Source: Plantago ovata
Lineage: Eukaryota > Streptophyta > Magnoliopsida > Lamiales > Plantaginaceae
Assembly (NCBI GenBank): GCA_028274465.1
Contig: CM051455.1
Span: forward strand, 53,648,738-53,712,737
DNA length: 64,000 nucleotides
Reading direction: 5' to 3'
Part shown: piece after piece, positions 33,266 to 46,423 of the stretch
Position numbering within the stretch: the first letter of the stretch is position 1
Layout of the letters: the number at the start of each line of letters is the position of its first letter
The notes under the pieces: generated by a model
Database searches by the model: none
What the model saw: only the letters and a program-made list of their open reading frames with translations
Told to the model about the DNA's origin: nothing
Translations under genes and position numbers: made by a program

Positions 33266-36200
33266 ATGGCCAATTTATCCATAAGAATGATCTTGGAGAA
33301 ATGCACTCTTACTGGTCCAAACTTTATGGATTGGATCCGTAACATTCGTTTGGTGCTTAGGCAAGAGAAAATTGAGTACGTCTTGGACGGACCAATCCCC
33401 ACTCCTCCTACTGTTGCTGCTGAGCTTGCTAAGTTTGACAAAGTTGCTCACCAGAAGCACAAAGATGATGATGCTAATGCACAGTGTGTTATGCTAGCTG
33501 CAATGACTATGGAGCTGCAAAGGCAACATGAAAACATGATGCCATATGAAATGCTCGTGCACCTCAAAAGCCTCTTTGGAACTGTTTCTAAGAGTGTTGA
33601 GTTTGATCTTCTTAGAGAAATCTTCAAAATGAGGATGTCTGAAGGAGGAAATGTATCTGAACACGTGCTCAAGATGATTGGACTCATTGAGAAACTGGCA
33701 ACTGCTGGAATCAAATTTCAGAACCGTGTTTCAGTCATCATCATCCTTCAATCATTGCTGGATTCATATTCCACATTCATCATGAATTACAATATGAATG
33801 CCAAAGATGCTACACTTCCTGAAGTCCAAAATATGCTTAAGACCTATGATCAGGCTCAACCTAAGAGGAAGTCTGTTATGTTGGTTGGATCATCTGCGAA
33901 GGCTCACCCTAAGGGCTATGGCTCAAAGGGTAAGACTAAGCAAACCAAGAAGCCAAAAATTGGACCTAAGGCTAAGGTTTTTAAGCGTAAGGCAGGAAAT
34001 CAGAAGAAGGTGGTGAACATGGAGAAGGAGACGTGTCTTTACTGCAAGCAGAAAGGACACTGGAAGAGAGACTGCCCAAAGGCAATTGCTGATGGAGTTG
34101 TGACCACGCATGGTGCATCTGGCTCCCATCAAGGTATGTTTGTCATTGAGATAAATATGTCTACGCAAAACTCGAATTGTTGGGTATTAGATACTGCTTG
34201 TGGCTCACACATTTGTAACAATTTGCAGGGGCTCATTGATAGCCGACAGGTTAGACCAAGGGAAATTGATCTACGCGTAGGAAATGGATCGTCCGTTGCT
34301 GCCCTACGTGTTGGAACTTATAGATTAAATTTACCCTCGGGTTTTGTTTTAGAATTGAATAATTGTTATTTCGTTCCTTCTATTGTAAGAAACATTATTT
34401 CCATTCCTATGTTAGACAATGAAGGGTTTTCCTTTCGTTTTGCCAATAATAATTGTTATTTTTCGCATAATGGTATTGATATTGGAAATGCTCCTCTTAT
34501 GAATGGTTTGTACTTACTTGAATGTAGACATAATTTATTTCATATACAAAATAAACGACCAAAGCTTGATAATTCAAGAAATATCACTTACTTGTGGCAT
34601 TGTAGACTTGGTCACATTAATGAGACAAGAATTGCAAGGTTAAGAAAGTTAGACTATTTAGCACCATTTGATTTTGAATCATATGGGAATTGTGAATCAT
34701 GTCTTAAAGGAAAAATGATCAAGAAAAGGTACTCGTGCTAAACAAGTACTTGAGCTAGTTCACTCTGATGTGTGTGGACCTTTTAAAACTCAAGCTAGGG
34801 GTGGGTATTCTTACTTCATAACCATTACCGATGATTTCTCTAGATTTGGCTATGTGTATCTTATGAAACACAAATCTGAAGCTTTTGAGAAATTCAAAGA
34901 ATATAAGGTTGAAGTAGAGAAACAACTTGAAAGAAGTATTAAGACTCTTCGATCAGATGGAGGAGGAGAATACTTAAGTAAGGAATTCTTGGATTACTTA
35001 AAGCTTAATGGAATTCAATCACAATGGACTCCACCAGGAACACCACAAATGAATGGTGTTTCTGAGAGGAGAAATCGAACTTTGTTAGACATGGTAAGAT
35101 CCATGATGAATTTCACAACTCTTCCAATCTTCTTATGGGGATACGCGTTACTAGACTCAATCTATATTCTGAATAGGGTTCCATCCAAATCAGTCGAGAA
35201 AACACCATATGAGTTATGGTATGGCAAGAAGCCAAGTCTTTCACATATGCATGCCTGGGGTTGTCCAGCATATGTGAAAATAATGCTCGCAGGGAAACTG
35301 GAACCCAAAAGTGAGAAATGTTATTTTATTGGATATCCTAAGGACACCAAGGGTTACTACTTCTATCTGCCTGAGGAACATAACATCATTGTTTCCAGAC
35401 AGGCTGCCTTTCTGGAAAATGATTATGTCTTCAAGCAACATAGTAGAAATGAGATAGAACTCGAGGAAATCCAAGAACAAGAGAATAACATTGAGGTTAA
35501 TGAATTGTCAAATAGTTATGACAATGATTCAGTGGGAGCTCAAGGAGGATCTTATGGCTCGAGCACATCTCTGGGAAGATATCTGCCATCCAGTGGGAGC
35601 ATTTTAGGAAATTTGACTAATTCCCAAAATGCCCCTACCAAGCCGACATTGACTGAACCGTCTGGAACGGTTCAACAGGTCATGACGGAACCAACTCCCC
35701 AGGATACAGTTGCAACCGTTGCACCTGAACCACGTGCAACTGTTGCATCTGACCCGCCTTCAACTGTTCAACAGATTGAACAAGTTGAACCATCTCACAA
35801 TCAGAATATACAGCCAGTACAACCAAACAAACCCGCACTCTGTCGGTCTAAAAGGTTAGAAGTGAGAGCTTCCAATAAGATAAGTTTACTCTTGGAGAAT
35901 GACAAGTTTGAACTTGACTTATCTCACAAAGATGACCCTAAGACTTACAAAGAAGCAATGTTGGACATTGATTCAAGAAGGTGGCACGAAGCCATGAAAT
36001 CCGAAATAGACTCAATGTATGAGAATCAAGTATGGGACTTGGTTGATGCACCAGAAGGGGTTAGACCTATCGGTTGCAAATGGGTTTTCAAGAGGAAAAC
36101 AGATGCTGATGGCAACATACAGACATACAAGGCTAAGCTGGTGGCGAAAGGTTATAGTCAACGATATGGTATCGATTATGACGAAACTTTTTCACCAGTA

Positions 36201-37511
36201 GCCAAGCTTAAGTATATTCGAATTTTACTTGCTATAGCAGCATACTATGATTATGAGATTTGGCAAATGGATGTGAAAACTGCTTTCCTTAACGGAAATC
36301 TCGAGGAAGAGGTGTATATGATACAACCTGAAGGTTTTACATCTAAGTCAAATCCCAAATTAGTTTGCAAGCTAAAGAGATTCATTTATGGACTAAAGCA
36401 AGCCTCAAGGAGTTGGAATATTCGCTTTGATGAGGCAGTCAAATCGTTTGACTACATCAGATGTGCGAAAGATCCATGCGTTTATGTTAAACACAGCGAT
36501 GCTGGAATTGTTTTCATGGTTATATATGTTGATGACATATTAATCATGGGAAACAATGTCCAAATGTTACGATCCACAAAGGAGTGGTTATCTAAGACTT
36601 TCTCGATGAAAGACTTAGGTGAAGCCTGTTACATTCTTGGAATCAAAATCCATAGGGATAGATCCAGAAGATTGTTAGGGTTGTCACATTCCACATATGT
36701 CGACAAAATAGTGAAACGCTTTAATATGGATGGATCCAATAAAGGTTTCTTACCAGCTAGACATGGCGTTGCTCTCACTACGAAGGATAGTCCTTCTACA
36801 GATGAGGAAATCGAACACATGAAAAGAATCCCATATGCATCAGCTATTGGATCTATCATGTATGCCATGAATTGTACAAGGCTAGATGTGGCATATGCGC
36901 TTAGCTGTACTTGTCGACACCAACATAATCCATGTATGAAACACTAGACAGCTGTGAAAGCAATTCTTAAGTATCTTAGAAGAACTAAAGATTCCTTTCT
37001 GGTATATGGTGGACAACAAGAGTTGCGAATGAGTGGTCATGTCGATGTTGGTTTCCAATCGGACCCAGACGACTATAAATCACAAACTGGGTATGTGTTT
37101 ACACTCAATGGTGGAGTCGTCACTTGGAAGAGTTCAAAGCAATCCACCTTGGCTGATTCTACGACCGAATCCAAGTACATTGCTGTTGCAGAAGCCTCAA
37201 AGGAGGCTGTCTGGATTTCAGAATTCCTAAAGGAACTAGGGGTAGTTCCTAATAGTAGTCCTATAACGGTCTACTGCGACAACGAAGGCGCTGTTGCACA
37301 AGCAAAGGAACCAAGATCCACTAACAAGAATAAGCATGTACCTAGGAAGTATCATCTAATTAGAGAGATGATAGCTAGAGGAGAAGTATCTATAGAACGA
37401 GTTTCCACTGAGGAAAATGTGGCAGATCCTTTCACCAAAGTGTTGAACATTGACAAACATGTTAGACATTTCAACAACATAGGTGTTAGACACGTAGGTG
37501 ATTGGCTCTAG
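33266..37511 (+). pseudogene. gag-pol coding region of Copia-1 (fossil)
   Basis: Copia gag-pol in the expected order: gag (~33.3-34.0 kb) with a CX2CX4HX4C zinc knuckle (CLYCKQKGHWKRDC, ~34030), protease (WVLDTACGSHI, ~34180), GAG-pre-integrase HLGH-type motif (~34600), integrase core (~34.8-35.4 kb), a low-complexity linker, reverse transcriptase (~36.0-36.7 kb) with YVDD (~36530), and RNase H with YCDNEGA (~37270). Similar in layout to the pol proteins of many plant Copia lineages; the lineage is not assigned. It is broken, about two breaks. Confidence 0.92.
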
Positions 37512-39273
37512 GCCAAGTGGGAGATTGAAAGTATATATATGTCCTAGAGACAACCTACGATAGGGACGATATGTACTTGATCACATTCAGTTATTGTTAT
37601 TTATTTATGTTCATTTATTTATACATTATTAAATACAATTGGAATTACATTTTATGAATACATTATTTGGTTGTTTGAATTATTCGATAAAATATTCCCA
37701 AGGACTTAAGGTAATCACCAAGTTAGTGGGATCTTGTGTGTCACTAATTAAGTCCTAAAATAAGCCACTAGCTGAAGGTCATTGAGATACGGGATATCAA
37801 TGATGCGATTGAAGCTAGCATATATTGCATTAGATCCTTCGAGGATGTAGTAGGTCTCACTGCTACGAATGAACTTGGTTATTCATGATTAACATATGGA
37901 CACTTTGGAGAGTGTTGGCATACCCAACCGAGAAACCATTTGGTAAAGCTATTTAAGTGTCTATGGTAGTATCGGTGTGTAGGGTGATGTTAGTAGTCTT
38001 TAGACTTGAGGCCAATACTACATCATATGTGGAATAATGTACTTTGACCATGCGCAACGCTTGCACTCTTAAAGTAGGGTAGATACAGCATGTGTTGGGT
38101 ACATTAGGAAACATATGGTGTGAGTGATTGGGCCAAGATAGGATTCATTCCTCCATAATAGATACAAGGAGAGAATACTCACTTCTCATATTTAGTGCGA
38201 TCACAAAACCGGTGGCCACCGTATGTGAATATGTCAAAATGGTGTTTGAACATAATTCATAGATCGACTAATAAGATTAAGAGACAATGAATGAAGTTAT
38301 TAGAATAGACACATAACCATATTCTAGACTCATTCGAGTATTCGTGAATGAAGGGACCGTATCATCAAAGTACCTTACGCTACAGGTGGTTTGTTTTCCT
38401 CACAAACGTTCCTTGCATATTAATATTGTCTGATAAATTGTCTAGGAATTTATTATGCTCTTAATTAGATTGTTGCTTAATATGCAAGGCCCTATGAGTC
38501 ACACTTCAAGGTGGTGTTTCTACAAACGAGCTATGTATATAGGATTAAATATTAATTAGATTAATGTTGAATTACTATATATAAATATAATGGAATTATT
38601 ATTAATTAGATTAATATTAGTTCATTATATATATGGAATATATTTTAGAAATATAATTAATTGAATTGAATTGGATTTAATTAATTAATTAAAGACTTGT
38701 GCATTTGCACGGAATTTAGAATTAATGGCCCAATGAAAGAAAATGAATTAAAAAGAAAAGAATTGGGTTGGACCGATTTGGCCCAGCATATGTGGGGCTG
38801 GGCCAAGCGGTCCAGCATCACGTTGACAACATAGGCTGTCAACGTGAGTTGTTGTTTTTCTTTTTTTGATTTTTATTTTCCTTTTTCTTTTCTTCTTTAA
38901 GTCTTTGATTTAATTTCTCTTTTGATTGAGATAATTAAAACGCTTATATGTTTGTTAGTCAGTTGATAACTTTTGAAGTATTTTAGTCAATAAGATTTAC
39001 TTGGTAAAATCTTACGTGATTTTCTGAACTAACTAACTGACTAAATCAGAAAGAAAGAAAGTTAGTCTTCTATTCCATTCCAACAACACGTAAAATATTC
39101 TTCTCTGATAGTCAGAAAGAATATTTTTTCTCAGTAGCTCAAAACACAGAAGAACCTCCTAGCGTTCTTGTGGAAACATTGCCCGTGGATACCAAGGTCG
39201 AAGGAATTAATCAACCTGTTGATGAGCCATCTTGTAGATTTTGTTGACGAAGATTTCATCTCTCACGAAGAAG

Positions 39274-39800
39274 TGTGAGGTGTTATCTCAACAACTGTTT
39301 CCGAATGCAATCAGGAAAAGGTAATTGTCTCCATTAGGAAATCAATTCCTATTTGATTTCAATTCCTATTCGAATTCCTTTAGGTATAGCTGCAAATTGA
39401 AGGCTATATAAAGGGGTGATTATTGCATGCTCATAACCAGATCTGGAGATATAACAACACAGCTTGAGGACCCGGTTCGACTACTTCGAAGGGTGATATT
39501 ATATAGATTATAGGTTCTAGCTTTGAGAGACAGATTTGTTCTTGTTTCTTGCATACTGTTAGGGACTTGTAATTGGGATTGATATAATATAGTGGAAGCT
39601 GGTGATCTCCGTGGACGTAGGTTATTTACAACCGAACCACGTTAAACTCTTGTGTCTTTCTTGCTTATCGTTCTTGCTCTGTTTTCTGTTTTGGTTGCTT
39701 GGGTGTGTGTTTGATTGGTGCAGCTGGTTCTTGGTGGTTTAGTTGTGTTGTGAGCTTTTGTGATTAGGTATAATCGACTATTGTTGAATCGAACTCAACA
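39274..39800 (+). repeat. 5' LTR of Copia-2
   Basis: 527 bp with TG...CA ends and a TATA-like GGCTATATAAAGGGGTG near 39404. Followed directly by ATTGGCGCCGTCTGTGGGA, a common plant primer-site form whose first bases match a tRNA-Asp-type end. Confidence 0.92.
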
Positions 39801-39801
39801 A

Positions 39802-39819
39802 TTGGCGCCGTCTGTGGGA
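39802..39819 (+). promoter_or_regulatory. Candidate primer binding site of Copia-2
   Basis: TTGGCGCCGTCTGTGGGA starts one base after the LTR. The TGGCGCCGT core is complementary to the 3' end of a tRNA-Asp-like sequence; this differs from the initiator-Met type used by Copia-1. Confidence 0.6.
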
Positions 39820-39868
39820 AGAAAGGTCGAAGGAATTTACCAGGAGAATCCAAAGCTTGATATAAGCA

Positions 39869-42800
39869 ATGTCGTCAACTAAAGTCGAGATTGAGAAGCT
39901 GACGAAGCACACAGATTTCAGCCTGTGGAAACTGAGGGTTAAGGCCTTGTTATCGGATTATGGAGCTGACGATGCTCTGTTGGGGGATGAAGGTCTTAAG
40001 GATATTAAAGACGATGCAAAGAAGAAGGAAATCAAGAAGAAGGCATTCAATACACTGATTCACTCATTGAGCGACGAAGCATTGAGGGAGGTTGTTAAGT
40101 GTACTGATGCAAAAGAAATCTGGGATAAACTTGAAAAAGTTTATATGGGGAAATCATCAGCCCAGATGATGTATCTCAAGCAGAAGTTTCTTGGTTTTAG
40201 GATGGATGAAGGTAGGCCGATCCTGGAGCAGTTAGCAGAGTTTGACAAGATCACAACACACTTGGAGAATGTTGGTGATAAGACTACAGACGCAGACAAA
40301 GCTATGGTGTTGCTCAACTCCCTTCCCAACTCCTATGAGAACTTTAGAGATTCGTTGATGTTTGGTAATGTTGAAGTAACTTTGGATTTGGTACGGGAAT
40401 CATTGAAGACTAGGGAGTTCCATAAGCAGAAGAATCTGCAGGAAAGTGGACATTCGGCTGAGAGTCTTGCTATGAAGTACCATGGTTCCAAGAAGGGTTC
40501 TTCAAGGGAAAGATTACCAAAGGAGAAATATAAGAAGCAAGAGAGTAAGAGGTCATCAGATTCTGTGGAGAATAGGAGGTGCTACCACTGTCACAATAAG
40601 GGACATCTCAAGAAGGATTGTGCTGTGTGGAACAACAGGAAGCCAAAGCAATCTGGGGGAGAGGCAGGAACAGTTGACATAGCACAAGCTACACAATCTT
40701 TTGACATCTCAGAGGTACTTACGGTCTCTACTTCTAATATAGACTTATCCTGGATACTTGATTCTGGGTGCTCTTTTCATATGAGTCCAGTTAAAGAATG
40801 GTTTACAAACTTCAAATATGGGAAAGGTGGAACTGTACTTTTGGGGAACAATTAGTCATGCATGGTCAAAGGCATTGGTGATGTTAAATTGAAGTTGCAT
40901 GATGGAACTGTTAGATTGTTAACTGGTGTAAGGTACATACCTGATTTGAGGAGGAATCTGATCTCACTTGGTCAATTTGATGCTATGGGATATTCATGGA
41001 GTTGTAGTCATGGTGTTCTGCGAGTTATGCACGGGGTTCAGGGGGTGTTGGGTCAACACCTCATACAACCTTGCTGGAAGGTGTTAAGAAGAATGGTCTA
41101 TACTATTTATCTGGTAACATAGTAGCTGGAGAAAGTGCAGCAGTTCATGGGAATGACAACACATATCTATGGCACAAGAGGCTTGGCCATCTTGGAGAGA
41201 AAGGATTGAAGGAACTTACCAAGCAGGGATTACTTGGAGGAGACAAGTTCACTAAGTTACCATTCTGTGAGACATGTGTGATGGGGAAGGCGCACAAGAC
41301 CAGTTTCAACACAGGGAAGCATACTACTAAAGCTAACTTGGATTATGTGCATTCAGATTTATGGGGACCATCCAGGACACTCACTCAAGGTGGAGGTAAA
41401 TATTTCATCTCATTCATAGATGATTATTCAAGGAAGGTCTGGGTTTATATTCTGAAGTCTAAGGATCAAGCATTTAATCAGTTCAAGGAATGGTTAGCTG
41501 AGGTAGAGAATCAATCAGGAAGATCATTGAAGTATCTCAGGACTGATAATGGATTGGAGTTCTTATCTACTGAGTTTACTAATTTCTGTAAAGAGAAAGG
41601 TATTACTAGACACAGAACAGTTGCAGGTACACCACAACAGAATGGAGTTGCGGAAAGAATGAATAGAACTCTATTGGAGAGAGCTAGGTTTATGTTACTG
41701 AGTTCTGGGGTAAGCAAAGGTTTCTGGGGAGAAGCTATGGTTACAGCAGCAATACTTATCAATAAGAGTCCAGCTGTGTCTTTGGAGTTTAAGACGCCGG
41801 ATCAAGTATGGACTGGAACAACTGGGGACTATTCAAAACTCAAGGTGTTTGGTTGCTTGGCTTTAGCACATATCAAGCAAGATAAGTTGGAAGCTAGAGC
41901 ATTGAGATGTATCTTTATTGGTTACCCAAAGGGGGTTAAAGGATATAAGCTTTGGTGCATAGAACCTGGAAAGGGAAAGTGTATTATAAGCATGGATGTC
42001 CAGTTTAATGAAGATATGTTACCTCTGAAGGACAAGCAGGCAGGTGTTGACAGAGGGGGTTCACCCAACCCCGAACTCAACCTCGACTCTGCAGAAAATA
42101 CCAGAATTGAGTTAGAAGATGAGAGAGTTCACTCTCAGGTGGAGACCACAGTGGAGGATGATGTTGCGGATGCTGAGCCTATCTTACCAGTGAATGAGGA
42201 GTCTAGTAGTAGCTCAGAGTCAGATGGTGATGATCGACTTGATGAGGAAGTTGGTGAAACTTCAAACTATCAGCATACAAGAGATCAAGGATATGCACAA
42301 GGAATTTCAGTTGAGGTGGAGTCTGAGGATGAAACTGATATAACACCAGGAGAAGTTGTTTGGGCTATGGAGCAGGTTGATACACTAGGTGTTGGACAAG
42401 GGGTTGAGGCAACCCTGACCGAAACTCCAGAACAACAGGTTTATAATCAGGTCCTAGAATACTCAGGTACTGGATATGAAGCTCTGGATGATGAGTTTCA
42501 GGAGAATGCAGATGGAAGGATCTTGTATGTGGATGATATGTTGATTACTAGCAGGTCAATGGAGGAGATTGAAACACTTAAAGGGAAGCTGCGGGAAGAA
42601 TTTGAGATGAAGGATCTTGGGGATGCAAGTAGAATTCTTGGGATGGATATCACTAGGGACATGAAGGAGAAGAATGTTTCTATCTCAACCTAGTTATCTC
42701 ATGAAGGTTCTAGCCAAGTTCAATATGTCAAATTGCAGTAGTGTGGTTACTCCTATTGCGCCTGGGGTAAAGTTATCTGAGGAACAATGTCCTAAGGATG

Positions 42801-43600
42801 ATGCTAAAGCAAGGATTATGTCTATAGTACCTTATGCAAGTGCAGTTGGAAGTATTATGTATACTATGATTTGCTGCAGGCTTGATCTTGCATATGCTAT
42901 GAGTGTTATCAGCAGATACATGGGAAATCCTGGGAGAAGGCATTGGGATGTTGTGAAGGATGTTCTCAGATACTTAAGTGGCACAAGGATGATGACTGAG
43001 GTTCAAGAAAAGCAATGACTTGCAGAATCCATTGGTTGGATATGTGGATGCAGATTTTGCAGGGAACTTGAATGGAAGAAAGTCTATCACAGGGTATGTG
43101 TTTACTTTGTTTGGCACGGCAGTTAGTTGGAAAGCAAGTCAGCAGTCTGTGGTTGCATTATCTACAACAGAGGCGGAGTTCATGGCTATCACTGAAGGAG
43201 TTAAGGAAGCTATCTGGTTGGGTGAATTATTGAATGAGTTGGGTATCCAACAGGATCATGTGAATATTCACTGTGACAATCAAAGTGTTATTATGTTGAC
43301 TAAGCATCATGTGTATCATGAAAGGACAAAACACATTGATGTAAGGTTTTTCTTCATCAGAGATATCATTGCCAAGGGAGTTGTGAAGATAAAGAAGATT
43401 CATACGTCGTTGAATGCTTCAGATGCTATGACTAAGGCGCTTCCAGGACCAAAGTTCAGGTTTTGCCTGGAACTTGTGGGTGTCAAATCAAGAAGGGGTT
43501 CATCCAAAACCGCAGGGATGGGAATGGGGGCGTATCTTAACCTTAGAGGTACATGGGGACGTGTCTTAACCTTAGAGATGCAAAGGGGTGTGTCCTAACT
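39869..43600 (+). pseudogene. gag-pol coding region of Copia-2 (fossil)
   Basis: Gag (~39.9-40.6 kb) starting MSSTKVEIEKLTKHTDFS with a CX2CX4HX4C knuckle (CYHCHNKGHLKKDC, ~40580), protease (WILDSGCSFHMSP, ~40760), the HKRLGHLGEKGL motif (~41170), integrase core (~41.3-41.8 kb, with D..., DNGLEF and the GTPQQNGVAERMN block), an acidic linker, reverse-transcriptase sequence including YVDDMLI (~42530), and RNase H (~43.0-43.5 kb, with the HCDNQS motif). Gag and integrase are very like Tnt1-type proteins. Broken in about four or five places. Confidence 0.9.
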
Positions 43601-43644
43601 TCAGGGATACAGAGGTCGTTGGTGTTGTGCTAAAGGTGGAGATT

Positions 43645-44171
43645 TGTGAGGTGTTATCTCAACAACTGTTTCCGAATGCAATCAGGAAAAGGTAATTGTC
43701 TCCATTAGGAAATCAATTCCTATTTGATTTCAATTCCTATTCGAATTCCTTTAGGTATAGCTGCAAATTGAAGGCTATATAAAGGGGTGATTATTGCATG
43801 CTCATAACCAGATCTGGAGATATAACAACACAGCTTGAAGACCCGGTTCGACTACTTCGAAGGGTGATATTATATAGATTATAGGTTCTAGCTTTGAGAG
43901 ACAGATTTGTTCTTGTTTCTTGCATACTGTTAGGGACTTGTAATTGGGATTGATATAATATAGTGGAAGCTGGTGATCTCCGTGGACGTAGGTTATTTAC
44001 AACCGAACCACGTTAAACTCTTGTGTCTTTCTTGCTTATCGTTCTTGCTCTGTTTTCTGTTTTGGTTGCTTGGGTGTGTGTTTGATTGGTGCAGCTGGTT
44101 CTTGGTGGTTTAGTTGTGTTGTGAGCTTTTGTGATTAGGTATAATCGACTATTGCTGAATCGAACTCAACA
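43645..44171 (+). repeat. 3' LTR of Copia-2
   Basis: 527 bp, differing from the 5' LTR at only two positions by eye. A purine-rich AAAGGTGGAGA precedes it. Confidence 0.92.
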
Positions 44172-44388
44172 AGAAGAAATCAACCAGCCGGACGAGGAGA
44201 TTGCAAGGCTTTGTCTGGAGATTGAGGAACAGCTACCCGGTCAATTTGCTTATCTACTGGAGGACACGTAAGTGATTTCTTCCAGTTTAATAAACAGTAT
44301 AGTCATATCAGTTTCAGTGAGATTAAAATTTTTAAACTTCCGCTGCTTAGCCTTAGAGGCAAATTTTATCACTTTTACTAACATTCTG

Positions 44389-44570
44389 TCCGTTCTGTGT
44401 ATCATATAGCACAACACATGTTGAAGGAGAAATATTAGAGCGCGCAAGGGAGTACTAGTCTACCTATTGTTCGGAATTGATAGTGGATATGGAAGTTGGA
44501 GTTCCCGAATAATATTAAAAAATTTCTTTCGCATGTCCTTCGGCATTCTATACATGTTCTTTCTATTATA
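44389..44570 (+). pseudogene. L1-type LINE, end piece after Copia-1
   Basis: Resumes the LINE interrupted at 29612: RSVYHIAQHMLKEKY and WKLEFPNNIKKFLSHVLRH, which match the start of the L1 zf-RVT region (the W.L..P..IK.F...... block). The relic therefore spans both sides of the 14.8-kb Copia-1 insertion. Confidence 0.75.
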
Positions 44571-45430
44571 CAACATAGAGTATCGTAGTATAGTCGATTT
44601 GTGCTGGGTGCAATTGAGCTGACGAGTCGATTTTACATGTTTTGAAGTATTGTCACTTTATGCATGTTGTTTCTTTGCTCTTTCGCCTATTCCTAATCAC
44701 TGTATTGTAGTAGATTTGTGGGATGTTTCACCTATTACTAATCATTGTATTGTAGTAGTATATTATGATATTTTACGTTGAGACTTCAGAGACAACGCAA
44801 CCTAGTGCGTGATCGTGGTAGAGGATTCAACGTCCGTGATCGGTGGGAACAACTCTTCTATTTCTCCATCTTTTTCTTCATGAGATCTCAAATTTCAACC
44901 CACACGAAGTGTTCTTTTCTATCTGATTATTCTTGTATTTGTTGTGAATATCATGAGTGGATATATATCATGGGTTCCCGAGGCTTTCTCACAAATATCA
45001 TGTTATTGGGCTAAAGGTATTCATCATTTACCAACTATGTGCAGTTTTATCTTGGAATACTGTTTGCGGGATATTGTCTGATTTTAACCGTTAACAACAT
45101 AACTAGACGAATGAAGTTTTACCGGAAAAGTGTCATCATACGACTCTACAAATTTGTTGCTTTATGTGTTCTTCAAATATATATATATATATACACACAC
45201 ACATCTATGTGTATGTGTAGTGTACTATAATTTCAACATTTCGGCCACTAAATTTTTATACAAATTAAAATTTCTTTTGCACAAAGGTTCGGTTTACACT
45301 TTGAATGGCTCATAAAAGCAATTTTATTGAAGTCCTGTGGGATGGGAATAGTTCATTTGAATGTGGCAACATTGGTCCCCCGGCAATCGACATAGACTAA
45401 ACAGTAAGAAAGGGGCCAATATATAACGTG

Positions 45431-45510
45431 ACCTTGGTGGCTTTTAGAGCAAAAACTGACTTTTAACTAGACCTTGGTGGCTTTTAGAGCAAAAACTGAC
45501 TTTTAACTAG
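45431..45510. repeat. Perfect 40-bp tandem duplication
   Basis: Two identical copies of a 40-bp unit beginning ACCTTGGTGGCTTTTAGAGC. With no difference between copies it is either recent slippage or an assembly stutter. Confidence 0.95.
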
Positions 45511-45798
45511 GTTTGCTCCTCTGATGTGAAATAAAAGTAATATGGGGTCTCTCAAATCAATGTAACAAGGGGAACCCAATTATATTATATTGCTCTGATG
45601 ATCTGATTGCTAGCTTGCCACTTGCTAAAATCCTTGTAAAAATACTATATAGAACACACGTGAATAGCGTGATACATATATGAAAGTAGTATTATTCCAT
45701 AGAAGAGAGGGAGAATGACATTTTCTGTCCTTAATTATTGACATGGGTGAGAAACGTTTTGCTCCTTAATATATACTCATTTTATAAGTTTATATTTT

Positions 45799-45898
45799 NN
45801 NNNNNNNNNNNNNNNNNNNNNNNNNNNNNNNNNNNNNNNNNNNNNNNNNNNNNNNNNNNNNNNNNNNNNNNNNNNNNNNNNNNNNNNNNNNNNNNNNN
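45799..45898. other. Assembly gap (100 N)
   Basis: Exactly 100 Ns; the open frame that crosses it is an artefact. Confidence 0.98.
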
Positions 45899-46423
45899 TT
45901 ATTTTATCTCCATTTACTTCTAACGTTATAACAAAAAATTAATTTATAATTACTATATTATAAAAATATAGTGTCTCTACTTTCATTATATTAATTTTGT
46001 TAATTATTGTTTCATTAAAATTCAAAATTTATTCGAGATCAAACGAGATTACGAAAAAAGTCAACAAAACAAACGTAAATAATTTACCGGAACCGAGGGA
46101 GTATATTGGGTGTCACGGTGGTTCTCTGACTCTAGTACGTAACAATAAATCCAATTTGGGATGAATTTACAAACTACAAAAAAAACATAAAAATATAAAT
46201 CACAACAAATGCAAAGTGACAACTACCGGTCTCAACTCTCAAGTCTCACTCACCCACAGCAGTTGAATTAATAGAGAACCATAAACAATTAACCTGTTAC
46301 ATCATTCATAAATTTAGGAAGGAGTTAAGTTTGCTCTTTCTTGTATTCAATTCAATTCTCCTAAAAATCTTTCTGATCCAATTCGATCACATTCTCCAGT
46401 TTTAGCTACAAATTTTCAATAAA

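Larger units (their letters stand above)
39274..44171 (+). mobile_element. Ty1/Copia retrotransposon (Copia-2, young fossil)
   Basis: 4898 bp with two 527-bp LTRs (TGTGAGGTGT ... CGAACTCAACA) and a perfect 5-bp target duplication AGAAG (39269-39273, 44172-44176). It lies inside the 3' LTR of Copia-1 in the same orientation. The two LTRs differ at only two sites by eye (~0.4 percent), so insertion is very recent, probably within the last few hundred thousand years. Parts: gag, protease, integrase, reverse-transcriptase region, RNase H. The gag and integrase resemble the Tnt1/Tork lineage. The coding region is broken in about four or five places, so it probably moved with help from a related active copy. 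Confidence 0.93.
29612..44383 (+). mobile_element. Ty1/Copia retrotransposon (Copia-1, fossil)
   Basis: Long-LTR Copia element inserted in the L1 relic. Its 5' LTR is 1951 bp; the 3' LTR is interrupted by a second Copia element. Ends are TGAAAGTATA and TTTACTAACA. The flanks are TTATG (29607-29611) and TTCTG (44384-44388), a target duplication with one difference. A primer site TGGTATCAGAGC and a purine tract before the 3' LTR give plus orientation. Parts in order: long leader, gag, protease, integrase, reverse transcriptase, RNase H, the Copia order. It is broken, with about two breaks in the coding region. The LTRs differ at about 40 of ~1950 sites by eye (~2 percent), suggesting somewhat under one million years. 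Confidence 0.93.
37526..44383 (+). repeat. 3' LTR of Copia-1, interrupted by Copia-2
   Basis: LTR sequence at 37526-39273 and 44177-44383, separated by Copia-2 (39274-44171) and its second AGAAG target copy. Preceded by the purine tract AAGTGGGAGA. Confidence 0.92.
44571..46423. other. Intergenic with small repeats and gap
   Basis: No gene seen. It holds a partial duplication CCTATTACTAATCATTGTAT (~44690-44760), a TA/CA microsatellite (~45177-45205), a perfect 40-bp tandem duplication and the gap. The stretch ~45900-46100 ends ACCGAGGGAGTA, like the right end of a Stowaway-like MITE whose left end would fall in or before the gap. The F-box promoter should lie in the last few hundred bases. 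Confidence 0.5.
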
